Shown here piece after piece: positions 17,337-29,153 of a DNA stretch of 64,000 bases; the first letter of the stretch is position 1; the number at the start of each line of letters is the position of its first letter. The notes below the pieces were generated by a model. It ran no database searches and was not told the DNA's origin. It saw nothing but the letters and a program-made list of their open reading frames with translations. The stretch is from NCBI GenBank assembly GCA_009991425.1, contig JAACWH010000019.1, forward strand, positions 1 to 64,000, given 5' to 3'. The DNA is from Leptospira sp. Lineage in GTDB: Bacteria > Spirochaetota > Leptospiria > Leptospirales > Leptospiraceae. Position numbers and translations under genes: made by a program.

Positions 17337-18846
17337 GATAGACGAAGTTACGTCGGTTTTAAAGAAAGAAATCCAAAGTTTTAACAAAAATTTAAATGTA
17401 GATGAAGTAGGAACTGTCCTCGAAGTAGGGGATGGAATTGCTCGGATCTATGGACTTGCCAATGTAATGGCAGGTGAATTAATTGAATTCCAAAATGGAG
17501 TCAAAGGCCAAGTTCTTAACTTAGAAGAGACTTCTGTTGGGGTAGTAATTCTGGGAGACTATGTCTCCATTGAAGAAGGATTTACAGCCAAGAGAACAGG
17601 AGAGATCGTATCTGTTCCAGTCGGCCCTGAATTATTAGGTCGTGTAGTTAACCCATTGGGTGAGCCACTTGATGGTAAGGGTCCTATCCTTTCTAAGAAA
17701 ACTAGACCTGTTGAGTCTCCAGCTCCAGGTATTTCCATGAGACAACCAGTAAGTGAGCCTATGCAAACTGGTATCCTTTCTGTGGATGCAATGATTCCAA
17801 TTGGTCGTGGACAAAGAGAACTTATCATTGGTGACCGTGGAACTGGTAAAACTGCCATTGCAATTGATACTATCATCAACCAAAAAGACACTGGCGTTAT
17901 CTGTGTTTATGTTGCGATTGGACAAAAGGCGTCTACTGTTGCTGGGCTTGTTGAAAAGCTAAAAGCAAAAGGTGCAATGAGTTATACAATCGTTGTGGCT
18001 GCAAATGCTTCTGATCCAGCTCCTCTACAATTTATCGCTCCATATGCAGGTGCGAGTATGGCTGAATATTTCATGTATGATGAGAAAAAGCCAACCTTAG
18101 TTGTTTATGATGACTTATCAAAACAAGCGGTTGCATACCGTCAAATGTCTCTTCTACTCAAAAGACCACCGGGTCGTGAAGCTTATCCTGGAGATGTATT
18201 TTACCTCCATTCACGTCTTCTTGAGAGAGCAGCAAAATTAGATGAAAAATACGGTTCAGGCTCTATGACTGCTCTTCCGATCATCGAGACCCAAGAGGGT
18301 GAGGTTTCTGCTTACATTCCAACAAACGTAATTTCTATTACGGATGGACAGATTTATCTTCAGTCTAACCTTTTCGCATCTGGTGTAAGACCAGCGGTAG
18401 ATGTGGGAACTTCTGTATCTAGGGTAGGTTCTGCTGCTCAAATTAAAGCAATGAAAAAAGTTGCTGGAACTATGAAGTTAGAACTTGCACAGTTCCGAGA
18501 ATTAGAAGCTTTTGCTCAACTGGGAACAGAACTTGATGCAACCACTCAATCTCAGCTTGATAGGGGATTTAGAATTGTAGAAGTATTAAAACAAAATGAT
18601 AACAATCCTTATCCGATCGAAGAACAAGTAATTATAATTTTTGCAGTAACTAAAGGATATATGGATAAGATTCCAGTTCCTGAAGTGAAAGCTTTCAAAG
18701 ATTTCTTGCTCAATAATTTTAGAGACCAACATCCAGAAATTCTTACAGAAATTCGTGAAAAGAGAGAAATGATCAGTGAAGAAAAAGTAAGACAGTACTG
18801 CACTGACTTAGGCGAGACATTTCTAAGAAATAGGAAACAAGGATAA
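17326..18846 (+). CDS. atpA: ATP synthase F1 subunit alpha
   Basis: 506-aa non-catalytic nucleotide-binding subunit of F1. Walker A is GDRGTGKT (G169-T176, with K175), Walker B lies in [13 protein letters not shown], and the conserved [21 protein letters not shown] stretch is present across two segments. Its start codon sits within the end of atpH, so it is translationally coupled. Length and motifs are standard. Confidence 0.98.
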   Translation: MKIKIDEVTSVLKKEIQSFNKNLNVDEVGTVLEVGDGIARIYGLANVMAGELIEFQNGVKGQVLNLEETSVGVVILGDYVSIEEGFTAKRTGEIVSVPVGPELLGRVVNPLGEPLDGKGPILSKKTRPVESPAPGISMRQPVSEPMQTGILSVDAMIPIGRGQRELIIGDRGTGKTAIAIDTIINQKDTGVICVYVAIGQKASTVAGLVEKLKAKGAMSYTIVVAANASDPAPLQFIAPYAGASMAEYFMYDEKKPTLVVYDDLSKQAVAYRQMSLLLKRPPGREAYPGDVFYLHSRLLERAAKLDEKYGSGSMTALPIIETQEGEVSAYIPTNVISITDGQIYLQSNLFASGVRPAVDVGTSVSRVGSAAQIKAMKKVAGTMKLELAQFRELEAFAQLGTELDATTQSQLDRGFRIVEVLKQNDNNPYPIEEQVIIIFAVTKGYMDKIPVPEVKAFKDFLLNNFRDQHPEILTEIREKREMISEEKVRQYCTDLGETFLRNRKQG

Positions 18847-18855
18847 GGTTCATTC

Positions 18856-19734
18856 GTGGCTTCTCCCAGAGAAATAAAGAAAAGAATCGTATCGGTTAAG
18901 AATACTCGTAAGATTACTCGTACTATGGAAATGGTTTCAACAGCTAAATCCAAGAAAGCGAGTAATCGAGTAGCAGCCTCACAGCCTTATGCGAGAAAGA
19001 TTCAGGAACTTATTAGTTCCTTATCTTCCTTGTCTCAGCAAGTAGAGAGTCCTTATCTTAGAAACCCAGATAAGATTCGTAAGGTGGCTATTGTTGCCAT
19101 TAATGGTAATCGTGGGCTTTGCGGTGGGTACAACGGCAACATCAATCGAATGACCTTAGCACGAGTTCGTGAACTGAACTCTCAAGGTATTGAAGTTGAA
19201 TTGCATATGGTCGGTAAAAAGGGTATTTCCTACTTCCGCTATTTGAAAGTCCCTATGACTGGTATGTATACGCATATAGATGATAAGGCAGGATACAAAG
19301 AAGCAGCTGAATTTGCAGAAATGGTTATGAGCAAATTTGCTAAGGAAGAATTGGATGCGGTTGAGATCATATCTACTGTATATAAATCTTCTGCTCATCA
19401 ATATCCAGAAATAACACCAGTTCTTCCTATTCGCGCTACAGATTCTACGAATGCTGAGGGCGGTAAGACTGTGAGCCCTAGTGTAATCTATGAACCCAAT
19501 CCACAATCCATACTGGAGAGTTTGCTTCCTATGGTTGTCAAAGTTTCCTTCCAAAGAGCAATCTTGGAAGCCATTTGTTCTGAACACATTGCAAGAAGAA
19601 TTGCAATGAAGTCAGCAACAGATGCTGCTGGGGATATGATCAAAGACTTGAATCGTGGATACAACAGAGCGAGACAATCTAAGATTACTCAAGAAATATC
19701 AGAAATCGTCAGTGGAGCGAATTCCATTAATTAA
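18856..19734 (+). CDS. atpG: ATP synthase F1 subunit gamma
   Basis: 292-aa rotor shaft. The N-terminal helix ([10 protein letters not shown], then [16 protein letters not shown]) and the C-terminal helix ([18 protein letters not shown]) form the coiled-coil axle, and the Rossmann-like middle includes NRGLCGGYN. The start is GTG at 18856. The following atpD begins 36 bp downstream. Confidence 0.97.
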   Translation: MASPREIKKRIVSVKNTRKITRTMEMVSTAKSKKASNRVAASQPYARKIQELISSLSSLSQQVESPYLRNPDKIRKVAIVAINGNRGLCGGYNGNINRMTLARVRELNSQGIEVELHMVGKKGISYFRYLKVPMTGMYTHIDDKAGYKEAAEFAEMVMSKFAKEELDAVEIISTVYKSSAHQYPEITPVLPIRATDSTNAEGGKTVSPSVIYEPNPQSILESLLPMVVKVSFQRAILEAICSEHIARRIAMKSATDAAGDMIKDLNRGYNRARQSKITQEISEIVSGANSIN

Positions 19735-21174
<1,440 letters not shown>

Positions 21175-21181
21175 TACGAAA

Positions 21182-21580
21182 ATGTCGGAAGCAGCCAACA
21201 CAAAATCTTTAAAGCTTTCTATTCTTTCTCCTGAGCGCAATCTATTCACAGGAGAAGCTTCTTCTGTGATAGTGCCTGGGGAAGTTGGTTCTTTTGGCAT
21301 TTATCCTAATCACGCTCCCTTAATTGCCTCCATGGATGTAGGAATCATTCAGATTCGCTTAATTGATGGTGGAACTCTTAAAATGGTAGTTGATGGTGGT
21401 TTTGTAGAAGTTAAGAACGGTATTGTTAACATTCTAGCAGATAGTGCTGACACAATTGACACAATTGATTCTAAGGAAATGGAAGCTAAACTTGCTGCTA
21501 TTTCAAGCGAACCAGCCTCTTCTGACAAAGTAAAAGAAATAAAAAAAGTTAAAACGCGCATTTTACTGAAACAAAATTAA
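21182..21580 (+). CDS. atpC: ATP synthase F1 subunit epsilon
   Basis: 132-aa rotor subunit. The N-terminal ten-strand beta sandwich is evident (LSILSPERNLFTGEASSVIVPGEVGSFGIYPNHAPL across two segments), and a shorter C-terminal helical part ends in a Lys-rich stretch. It closes the ATP synthase genes; the next gene begins 38 bp downstream without a visible terminator, so transcription may continue. Confidence 0.95.
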   Translation: MSEAANTKSLKLSILSPERNLFTGEASSVIVPGEVGSFGIYPNHAPLIASMDVGIIQIRLIDGGTLKMVVDGGFVEVKNGIVNILADSADTIDTIDSKEMEAKLAAISSEPASSDKVKEIKKVKTRILLKQN

Positions 21581-21618
21581 TTTTTTTACCTACATCTTTC
21601 CGAAAATACTAAGGAGAG

Positions 21619-21918
21619 GTGAATTCTATTCCAAAATCTTGGTTGTATTTCGTTCTTGTTTTGCTAGTATTAGTGTTGGGTGGTTATTTCTTAAAAGAAA
21701 ATCGTCCCATACTAGATAAGCTAAGCAGCAATGAAACTATTTATGTACAAATTAAGAATGGAGTCAAAAGCCCTGGAATATACGAGATGAGAAAAGGTGA
21801 TACACTGAAATATCTAATCGAAAAAGCAGGTGGCTTTGACAAGGAATCCCACAGTTTACAATATGATATGAATGATGAGATCTATGATGGTCAGGTCATT
21901 TATTTGGGAGATAGGTAA
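21619..21918 (+). CDS. Small membrane-anchored SLBB-domain protein
   Basis: 99 aa: an N-terminal transmembrane helix (WLYFVLVLLVLVLGGYF) and a single SLBB/beta-grasp domain with IKNGVKSPGIYEMRKGDTL and LIEKAGGF, ending in DGQVIYLGDR. SLBB domains occur in polysaccharide-export proteins and in ComEA-like proteins, where they bind glycans or DNA. The domain alone does not tell which. The GTG start has AAGGAG only two bases upstream, which is tight. It lies between atpC and the acidic motif-array protein, 9 bp before the latter. Confidence 0.7.
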   Translation: MNSIPKSWLYFVLVLLVLVLGGYFLKENRPILDKLSSNETIYVQIKNGVKSPGIYEMRKGDTLKYLIEKAGGFDKESHSLQYDMNDEIYDGQVIYLGDR

Positions 21919-21927
21919 TAATTTAAA

Positions 21928-24813
21928 ATGGCTGAAAAAGCTGGCAAATTAAATCCAGATGAATTTTCTGATCTTGAGCCCGTGTTAGATGATGATTCTT
22001 TCGCGTTTGATTTTGAAGAAGATGATTCCTTATCCGCAAGTAATAATGAAGAACTTGATTTCGGTTTAGATCCAGGGATGGAACCTCCCGAACTTGAAGA
22101 TATAAATACTTTAGACAAAAATGATGAAGATGCATTTGACTTCGGGACAGAATCCTTAGATGGAAATGATTCAGAAGGCATCAATAATGAAGAAGATGAT
22201 TTTAGTTTAGATGTAGATCCCGAAGAAATAGGTCTCGACTCTATGGTTTCTAGTGCTGGAGATGAGTATCCCGACGATACTACTAGTCTTGACCTTGATT
22301 TAGATAATGGTTTAGATTTAATTGATGAAGATTCAACTAGCGAGGCTAAGGTGGAAATTCCCTCTACCACTCAGCAATTTGATAAATCAGAAGACGAAGA
22401 AGAAGTTTTGCTCGATGCTCCTAATCTATTTACTGATATAGACGAACCTACTAAAAGTTCAAATCCAAAACCCACTCAATCCAATTCAGTTATTGAAAAT
22501 AATGAAAATGAATTTAGTCTTGAATTGGAAATCGATGATGATGACCCACTCATTGATGAAAAAATTGATCAAATAGTTAACCAAGAGGATGAATCTTCTT
22601 CCATTAGCTTTGAAAATAAAGAATCAAATTCTGAATTTAACTTTGATGATTTAGATGCAGAAGATGAACCAATCACTCTTTCACTTGACGAACTAGAAAA
22701 TATAGTTGCTGTTCCAATGACAGAACTCGATGAAGAATCACTTGAACGCTCAGCAGAAATCGATGATGAATTTTCTACTTCAGAGGAAAATGATGAAGTA
22801 AATGATAAAAATTATACTGATGATGAACTTGATCAAATTTTAGGAACTGATATTTATGAAGAAGATGAGAAAGAAGCTGGACTATTAGATTTAGAATCTA
22901 CAGACCTTGACATCGCCTTTGATGATACAACCGATAGCAATGAACTAGCTGATTCATCCTTGTTAGATTATGAAGATATGTCCGATGAGCCTATTGCATT
23001 ATCAATGGATGAATTACAAAATATAATGGCTGAAGGTGAAGAAGGAACCGAGAGTGAGAATTTAGCACTCGACCTAGATATAGATACCCCACCTGAGAAT
23101 TTAAAAGATGATATTGATTTTACAGATTTCGAAAATGAAAATGAGATAAATGAGGCTGACGTTGACCTAGAAGAGAGCGATGATTCTATCTTCACTGAAG
23201 ATGAATTAGCTGATGAACCAATAACTCTCTCTATGGATGAATTAGAGAATATCGCTGCATTTGATGAAACAACGGAAAATGAAAGTGAAGATCTACCAGC
23301 TGAAGATTCGGACGAAGTTTCCAATGAAGAACTAGAAGAATCAGAGGAAGAAGATATATTTAATGAGGGAGAAATTGATGAGGAAGACGAACCAATTACT
23401 CTTTCTATGGACGAACTTTCCAATATTACCGGAGACGAAGACGCAATCGGTTCTGCTTTTGATGATACACTACCAGATACTAGCCTAGATGAGTCAAGTA
23501 TTGGTTGGGCGGAAGAATCTTCAGAATCTGATGAAGATGAAAGCGAATCTTCCGAGGCATCGGAACAAGCTGAAAAACCTGATTTGGATGAAGAATTTTC
23601 AGATCTAACAAGTGATATAGATTTAACAGATGATGAATCAGCTGCTGATGAGCCAATTACACTTTCTATCGATGAATTATCCGCAATAACTGCAGACCCT
23701 GAAGATTCTTCAGATATATTTAGCGAGGAAGATCTACAAGATCATTCACCAGCTTCAAAAAATATTGATAAAGAAGAAGATTTTGATATAGGGGATGACT
23801 TCTCCTCAGCTTTTGATGAGGAAGATAGTTCAGATAACATAGATTCGGAAAAAGAATCCGATGATGAAGAGTCCATCAAAGACTTAGATGATTTTAGTAG
23901 TCTTCCGGAACCTGATGACTCAGTAGATTTTGAAGAGTTTACTTTAGAAGATGATGATGTATCTTCTGAAGATGTAAATAAGCTATCTGAATCTGAAGAG
24001 AATGATGATCAGATTGAGTTTGAATCAACGGAGCCTTTAGACGGTGAGGATGAAGACGAAAGCATCACTCTTTCGGATGATGAATTAGGAAATATACTTG
24101 GTGGGGAAGATGAACTACCTGCGCTTTCTGATTTTGAAGATTCAGTTGATTTAACAGAAGATATAGCAGAAGAAACATCAATTGATGAGCTCCAAGAAAC
24201 TGTTGATGAGAATGAAGAAACAGAAGAGATCTCTTTTGATGAAAATGATTTTGATGGAATCGACGAATCAGAAACTATCGATGAGCCTGAAGCTGAAACT
24301 ATTGATGAAGTCGAGACTGATTCTAAAGATGAGCTTGATGATGAAAGCGATGAGCCAATTGCATTAACCTCGGAAGAACTAACGGATATTATTGGAGATT
24401 TACCTCCTGGTGAAGATCTAGAGGATTTAGATTCACTTTCTTTTGATGACAATCGTAGTATTTCGCAAGAAGAAAATATTAAACCATCGTTAGATCCAAA
24501 TGACTTTGATGATGAAACTATGGTTGATCTTGATGAATATTCCGTTGATGGAGGTTTATCTCCTCTAGATGAAATGAGATCAACCCCATCACCTCTCGAA
24601 GAGCCAAAAGAAGTTTCTTCACAAGAGAACGATGAAAGTGCTGAGCCTTTCAAAGATTCACAAGGCAATGAGCTCTCTAATGAGGATAAGAAAAAAGTTC
24701 TTTCTTATCTAGATAATTTACTAGGTAATCTTCCTGATGATATGATTCGAGAGTTCTCTAAATCTAATTATTTTGATTTGTATAAAAAATTGATGAAAGA
24801 AATTGGTCTTTAA
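21928..24813 (+). CDS. Very acidic 961-residue motif-array protein, unknown function
   Basis: Mostly Asp, Glu, Ser and Leu, with no membrane segment or signal peptide; predicted to be disordered for about 900 residues. Seven copies of a short motif with consensus DEPI(T/A)LSxDELxNI start at residues 246, 353, 429, 487, 574, 710 and 808, separated by variable acidic linkers. A weaker relative (DDELDQILGTD) lies near 298. The only part that looks folded is the C-terminal 55 residues (EDKKKVLSYLDNLLGNLP, then SNYFDLYKKLMKEIGL). The repeated motif resembles a docking array for a multivalent partner. Its start is 9 bp after the SLBB gene and its stop 2 bp before the GAF gene, so the three are probably co-translated. 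Confidence 0.8.
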   Translation: MAEKAGKLNPDEFSDLEPVLDDDSFAFDFEEDDSLSASNNEELDFGLDPGMEPPELEDINTLDKNDEDAFDFGTESLDGNDSEGINNEEDDFSLDVDPEEIGLDSMVSSAGDEYPDDTTSLDLDLDNGLDLIDEDSTSEAKVEIPSTTQQFDKSEDEEEVLLDAPNLFTDIDEPTKSSNPKPTQSNSVIENNENEFSLELEIDDDDPLIDEKIDQIVNQEDESSSISFENKESNSEFNFDDLDAEDEPITLSLDELENIVAVPMTELDEESLERSAEIDDEFSTSEENDEVNDKNYTDDELDQILGTDIYEEDEKEAGLLDLESTDLDIAFDDTTDSNELADSSLLDYEDMSDEPIALSMDELQNIMAEGEEGTESENLALDLDIDTPPENLKDDIDFTDFENENEINEADVDLEESDDSIFTEDELADEPITLSMDELENIAAFDETTENESEDLPAEDSDEVSNEELEESEEEDIFNEGEIDEEDEPITLSMDELSNITGDEDAIGSAFDDTLPDTSLDESSIGWAEESSESDEDESESSEASEQAEKPDLDEEFSDLTSDIDLTDDESAADEPITLSIDELSAITADPEDSSDIFSEEDLQDHSPASKNIDKEEDFDIGDDFSSAFDEEDSSDNIDSEKESDDEESIKDLDDFSSLPEPDDSVDFEEFTLEDDDVSSEDVNKLSESEENDDQIEFESTEPLDGEDEDESITLSDDELGNILGGEDELPALSDFEDSVDLTEDIAEETSIDELQETVDENEETEEISFDENDFDGIDESETIDEPEAETIDEVETDSKDELDDESDEPIALTSEELTDIIGDLPPGEDLEDLDSLSFDDNRSISQEENIKPSLDPNDFDDETMVDLDEYSVDGGLSPLDEMRSTPSPLEEPKEVSSQENDESAEPFKDSQGNELSNEDKKKVLSYLDNLLGNLPDDMIREFSKSNYFDLYKKLMKEIGL

Positions 24814-24815
24814 CT

Positions 24816-26669
24816 ATGGGCCTCTTAGAGAAGGCAATTGACAATACAAACTCTGAAGATGTTCATTCTGAATCAAGTCAAATGTCTTCTGGGAAAAGCT
24901 TACTTGCAAAAGCTGAATCTTTCATAGATGATAATCTATCTAGTCCAGACAAAGTAGAACCCATACAAAAGAAAGGTTTACTTGCTAAAGCAGAAAAACT
25001 AATTGAATCAGATGAACTTTTAAAAAATGAAGTTTTAGCTGAACCTCCTGCTTTAGATGAGTTTGAAATTTGGGAAGATGAAGCACGAGAATCTTCAATC
25101 AAAACTCCTATCAAAGATGACTCTCAAGAAGAACATATTGAAAACCAGGATTATCTTTTTGATGATGAATCCGATTTTACTACAGCTCCCATTGAATACC
25201 ATTTAGCTTCTAAGAAAAAAATTGAGAATTATAAATCTATCTTTGAGATAACAAAAGAAATTGGATCCTCATCTAGTTTTGAAGACTTTTTCTCTAATTT
25301 AAATTATTCAATAATGGGACAAATTGGAGCTGAAACTCTTGCTATTTTTTCAACAACCAAGAGTGATTTTTCAAATTTTGAATTATTGGAATCACATGGT
25401 TTTGAAACTACAGAAGAATGGATTATTTCTGAAGAAGATCCAATATATTCAATACTAAAGCAACAAGATTCTGTAATCTATGCGCAAGAGCTATTGGGAA
25501 TGGGACTAGGTAATAAAGGCAATACTATTTTAAAGTCTATGCAAGCTGAAGTGGTTGTTCCTATAAAAACTATCAATCAATTTTATGGAATTATTATCTT
25601 AGGTAAATTGATATCAGAAGAAGAATATATTTCTGACGATTTAGAATTTGTGAAAGTAATGGCTGATATTGCAGCATCTGTTTTTGAGAGGGTGAATGAT
25701 TACGAAGCTAGAACAAAAGAAATAAAATACCTCAACAAAATTATAACTCTTAATGATGGTATATTGAATGTCTCTCGTGAGTTTGCAAATGTAAGAAAAC
25801 TAGACCAAGCTTATGATATATTAATTAATGTTTTAAAATCAAATTATCAGATTGAAAGATTTACTTTCATGTTGTTTGATCCCAAAGAAAAAGATACCTA
25901 CAAAGTATTTACATCGAATCAGTTTTCCCCTGAGACAACATCTAAATTAATTTTAGGTCGTAACTCCGACATAATTGGTATGGTTTCTAATGTCATGGGA
26001 ATCTATAAACTTGAAGATTTTAAATCCAACATGGAATTGCAGTCTTTGATTTCTAATGATGAACTAGGAATTATTGAAGAATTTACTATTATCCCCTTAA
26101 TAAACTTAAATTGGCTAGTAGGTTTATTTATTATTCACAAAACCAAAGAAAAGCTAACGGAAGATTTTAAGTTATCTTTAGTTAACATGTTTGAGTTAGC
26201 CTCTCCCATTTTTGCTAATATTCTCATTCTTGAAGAAAAAGAAAATTCTTTTAGTAACCCATTTAGTCCTATTGAAGATAGAATAGATTCAGAAATTGAA
26301 AAATCTAAATCCTTAAATACATCTTTCACTGTAGTAGTATTTAAAGTTCAAAACATCCCTAGAATGATTTCTATGCTTGGACAGAATGTTTTCTCTGAAT
26401 ACTGTGACCATTTGAGAAAGAGTATCTTAGAACATTTAGGTGAGAATGATCATTATGTCCGCGCAGGGCAAGGAAAGTTTACAGCAATTCTTCACTCTAA
26501 GGACAAAGAAGAATCTGAAATAGTTATCAAGAAAATTAAAAATCATTTTCAACCGATGATAGATTCAATAAAAAGTTCATTTAAACCAAGTTATAGAATC
26601 CTTAGTTTAGAATACCCAAAAGATACAAAAATAAAAGAACAGATAATTGAAATGATTGAAGAGGCTTAA
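24816..26669 (+). CDS. GAF-domain protein with degenerate GGDEF-like C-terminus
   Basis: 617-aa soluble protein. The N-terminus carries three related short motifs, GLLEKA (residue 2), SLLAKAESFI and KGLLAKAEKLI, in a disordered acidic region of about 120 residues. Two GAF-like sensory modules follow: one around residues 145-295, ending ADIAASVFERVNDYEA, and one around 305-480. The last 130 residues have the fold pattern of a GGDEF domain (RIDSEIEKSKSLNTSFTVVV, then a position with RAGQGKF where GGDEF would stand), so cyclase activity is not expected. It probably senses a small ligand and partners with the acidic protein encoded just upstream. Confidence 0.7.
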   Translation: MGLLEKAIDNTNSEDVHSESSQMSSGKSLLAKAESFIDDNLSSPDKVEPIQKKGLLAKAEKLIESDELLKNEVLAEPPALDEFEIWEDEARESSIKTPIKDDSQEEHIENQDYLFDDESDFTTAPIEYHLASKKKIENYKSIFEITKEIGSSSSFEDFFSNLNYSIMGQIGAETLAIFSTTKSDFSNFELLESHGFETTEEWIISEEDPIYSILKQQDSVIYAQELLGMGLGNKGNTILKSMQAEVVVPIKTINQFYGIIILGKLISEEEYISDDLEFVKVMADIAASVFERVNDYEARTKEIKYLNKIITLNDGILNVSREFANVRKLDQAYDILINVLKSNYQIERFTFMLFDPKEKDTYKVFTSNQFSPETTSKLILGRNSDIIGMVSNVMGIYKLEDFKSNMELQSLISNDELGIIEEFTIIPLINLNWLVGLFIIHKTKEKLTEDFKLSLVNMFELASPIFANILILEEKENSFSNPFSPIEDRIDSEIEKSKSLNTSFTVVVFKVQNIPRMISMLGQNVFSEYCDHLRKSILEHLGENDHYVRAGQGKFTAILHSKDKEESEIVIKKIKNHFQPMIDSIKSSFKPSYRILSLEYPKDTKIKEQIIEMIEEA

Positions 26670-28082
26670 TTGCTTTTTAATTCAATATCATTCTTAATAT
26701 TTTATTGTGTCGTTTTATTTTTATACTTTCGATTAAATACAAAAAACCAAAATATCTTACTGCTCCTTGCGGGATTTTCCTTTTATTCATTTTGGAATCT
26801 TGGTATGGGATTTCTTTTATTGATAGTTATCTTTCTTAATTTTAAATTAGGAAAACTTATCTATTCTAATTTAGGAAGTAAGAACGCAAATTTTTACTTT
26901 AAACTTGGTATTATTGGAAATCTGCTCTTACTTGGTTATTTTAAATATACGATTTTTTTTCTAAATTCCTCAAATGATATTTTTCATTTTATAGGCTTAG
27001 ATTATTCTGTAGCTATTCCAAAAATTTTACTTCCCGTAGGAATTTCTTTTTACACATTCCATAATATTAGTTATATATATGATATAAAAAGAAAAGTTAT
27101 AGTACCTTGTAATTCTCTACTTGAATTTTCAGTTTATGATCTGTTTTTTCCTTTATTGCTTGCAGGGCCAATAGAACGTCCTAAATCTTTATTACCACAG
27201 ATTAAGAATGCTAGAGTCGTAAATAAGGATGATTTTAATCATGGAATTTTATTATTTCTTTGGGGAATATTTAAGAAAGTTGTTATTGCAGATAATCTAA
27301 GTAGTTTTGTTGAATATTCATTTCAATCTACTTTGGAGCCTGGTATTATAAACTGGGTGGCTTTCTGTTTCGCTTTTCAAGTGTATGCAGACTTCAGTGG
27401 ATATTCTGATGCAGCAAGAGGAATGGCTAAGATGATGGGATTCAATTTAATGTTAAATTTCAATCTTCCATTTGTTGCAACTTCTGTATCAGAATTTTGG
27501 AAAAGATGGCACATCTCTTTATCATCTTGGCTAAGGGATTATGTCTATGTTCCATTAGGTGGAAATAAGTTAGGCTTCCTTCGCCAAAATATAAACATTC
27601 TTATAGTTTGGACTTTGGGTGGGCTTTGGCATGGAGCAACCTATGGGTATTTTATCTGGGGATTGTATTGTGGATTCTGTATTGTAGTTTTTAATATCAT
27701 AAACTTTAGTATTCTTAAATCCAAATTGTTTCCTAGCTCAATAGATAAATATTTCGTCAAACCAATTGGACTTTTTTTGACATTCTGGAGCTTTTCATTT
27801 GGCTTACTGCTTTTTTCAATTAGAGATTTCAACCATCTGCTAAGTTTGGCATCTGGAATTTTAGGTTTATATTATAATAATAATTTATTTATAAAATTGA
27901 TTATTTTACTTATTCCTCTCTTTATAATTGAGGGTGAGCAGTTCTGGAATAAAAAAGACGAATCCTTTTTATGGTATAAGAAACATCCATTGCTACTTGG
28001 TTTAACAATGGTAATCGGGCTATTCCTTTTTTCTAGCATAGGCATTTTTGAAAAAATGGAGTTCTTTTACTTTCAGTTTTAA
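26670..28082 (+). CDS. MBOAT-family O-acyltransferase (AlgI-like)
   Basis: 470-aa polytopic membrane acyltransferase. The TTG start gives MLFNSISFLIF, typical of AlgI/DltB-type MBOATs. The conserved core is SEFWKRWHISLSSWLRDYVY with H281 and the catalytic His region LGGLWHGATYGYFIWG with H321. Such enzymes pass acyl (usually acetyl) groups across the membrane to glycans, teichoic acids or alginate. The gene abuts the GAF gene (no gap) and is followed 2 bp later by an SGNH/DUF1574 protein, the usual partner for the transfer step outside the membrane. Confidence 0.88.
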   Translation: MLFNSISFLIFYCVVLFLYFRLNTKNQNILLLLAGFSFYSFWNLGMGFLLLIVIFLNFKLGKLIYSNLGSKNANFYFKLGIIGNLLLLGYFKYTIFFLNSSNDIFHFIGLDYSVAIPKILLPVGISFYTFHNISYIYDIKRKVIVPCNSLLEFSVYDLFFPLLLAGPIERPKSLLPQIKNARVVNKDDFNHGILLFLWGIFKKVVIADNLSSFVEYSFQSTLEPGIINWVAFCFAFQVYADFSGYSDAARGMAKMMGFNLMLNFNLPFVATSVSEFWKRWHISLSSWLRDYVYVPLGGNKLGFLRQNINILIVWTLGGLWHGATYGYFIWGLYCGFCIVVFNIINFSILKSKLFPSSIDKYFVKPIGLFLTFWSFSFGLLLFSIRDFNHLLSLASGILGLYYNNNLFIKLIILLIPLFIIEGEQFWNKKDESFLWYKKHPLLLGLTMVIGLFLFSSIGIFEKMEFFYFQF

Positions 28083-28084
28083 TT

Positions 28085-29143
28085 ATGAAAAGAATTTTAC
28101 TTTTGTCAACTTTTATCTTTTTAATTCTGGGAAATATTTTTACTCCTCTAATTTCAGGTTATTTAGAAGAGTCATCGTATTTTTGGTATTGGACTTCTCA
28201 AAGAGAAATTATTAAAAAACGTTACAACTATATTTTTCTTGGCGACAGCCAATGGATCAGCGGTATTGATTTATCTATTTTGGCGAAGAATCTTAATGTT
28301 TCTGAAAATGATATCTTAATCTATGCTAAACCAAGCCAGCAATTGGAAGGTATAGAACTAGACTTAAAATTTTTAAAATCCAAGGGCATTACCGCAGATC
28401 ACTATTTAATCAATCTCTCCTCCACTTCTACTACTGTTAATAAGGTTTTTTATACTTTTAAGAATCTTGAATTAGCCTTTGGAATAAATTCTTGGAAAAT
28501 ACTGATTGAACCAAATTTATGGAGGACTTTTTATAAAGATATCGGTTCTTATTTTTATCACGCAATTTCTGAGTTTTGTCTTCTTTTAAAATTCAATTCC
28601 AATACAACCTCATTATTTAAAATTATTCCTACAATCGATTCTGATTTTACGACAAGTAAAGATTTAGAAACCAGACTCGGTCCAAATATTTTTGATCTAT
28701 TAAACTCTACTAAAAGAAAAAATTTAATTATGAAAGATAAATTGGGCAGTAAGGGATTATGGGATTGGAAGAATTACACTCAAGACAATTCAAGTAATGA
28801 ATGTATCGAGAAAATATCTTTACCTAAATTAGACCAAGCTCTTAAGCTTGCTTTTGCCAAAGAGAGAAAGGAGTCAATTAATATTTTACAAAGAATAGCT
28901 ACTCATTCAATAGATATGAGATCTGATTTAACTTTAGTTAATATTCCATTTACAGCACAAATGAGGGAGATTGAATCTGTTTTTCCTATAGTCTGGAAGA
29001 GTTTAGACTCACCTGAGAAAAGATATAAGATGATAGAGGTTCCTAGTAACATTTTTGACCTAAGACATTATAATGATTATACTCATTTTAATCAATGTGG
29101 TGCTAAATTATTCTCTGAAATTTTATCTGAAAAGATGAAATAA
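28085..29143 (+). CDS. DUF1574 SGNH-hydrolase-like protein, partner of MBOAT
   Basis: 352 aa with an N-terminal signal anchor (LLSTFIFLILGNIFTPLI). The serine block FLGDSQWISG contains S55, and the C-terminal block YNDYTHFNQCGAKLFSEIL contains D331 and H334, giving an SGNH-type Ser-Asp-His set. DUF1574 proteins are, to my knowledge, concentrated in Leptospira. Being next to the MBOAT gene suggests it completes or edits O-acylation of an extracytoplasmic glycan. It ends the co-directional run that starts at the ATP synthase; the next genes are on the other strand. Confidence 0.8.
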   Translation: MKRILLLSTFIFLILGNIFTPLISGYLEESSYFWYWTSQREIIKKRYNYIFLGDSQWISGIDLSILAKNLNVSENDILIYAKPSQQLEGIELDLKFLKSKGITADHYLINLSSTSTTVNKVFYTFKNLELAFGINSWKILIEPNLWRTFYKDIGSYFYHAISEFCLLLKFNSNTTSLFKIIPTIDSDFTTSKDLETRLGPNIFDLLNSTKRKNLIMKDKLGSKGLWDWKNYTQDNSSNECIEKISLPKLDQALKLAFAKERKESINILQRIATHSIDMRSDLTLVNIPFTAQMREIESVFPIVWKSLDSPEKRYKMIEVPSNIFDLRHYNDYTHFNQCGAKLFSEILSEKMK

Positions 29144-29153
29144 AATTTAATTT

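Noticed and set aside
22968..24668. Ser-rich minus-strand frames opposite the acidic protein gene
   Set aside because: They are the expected complement of GAT/GAA-rich codons (Asp/Glu gives Ser/Phe-rich antisense) and lack starts with SD.
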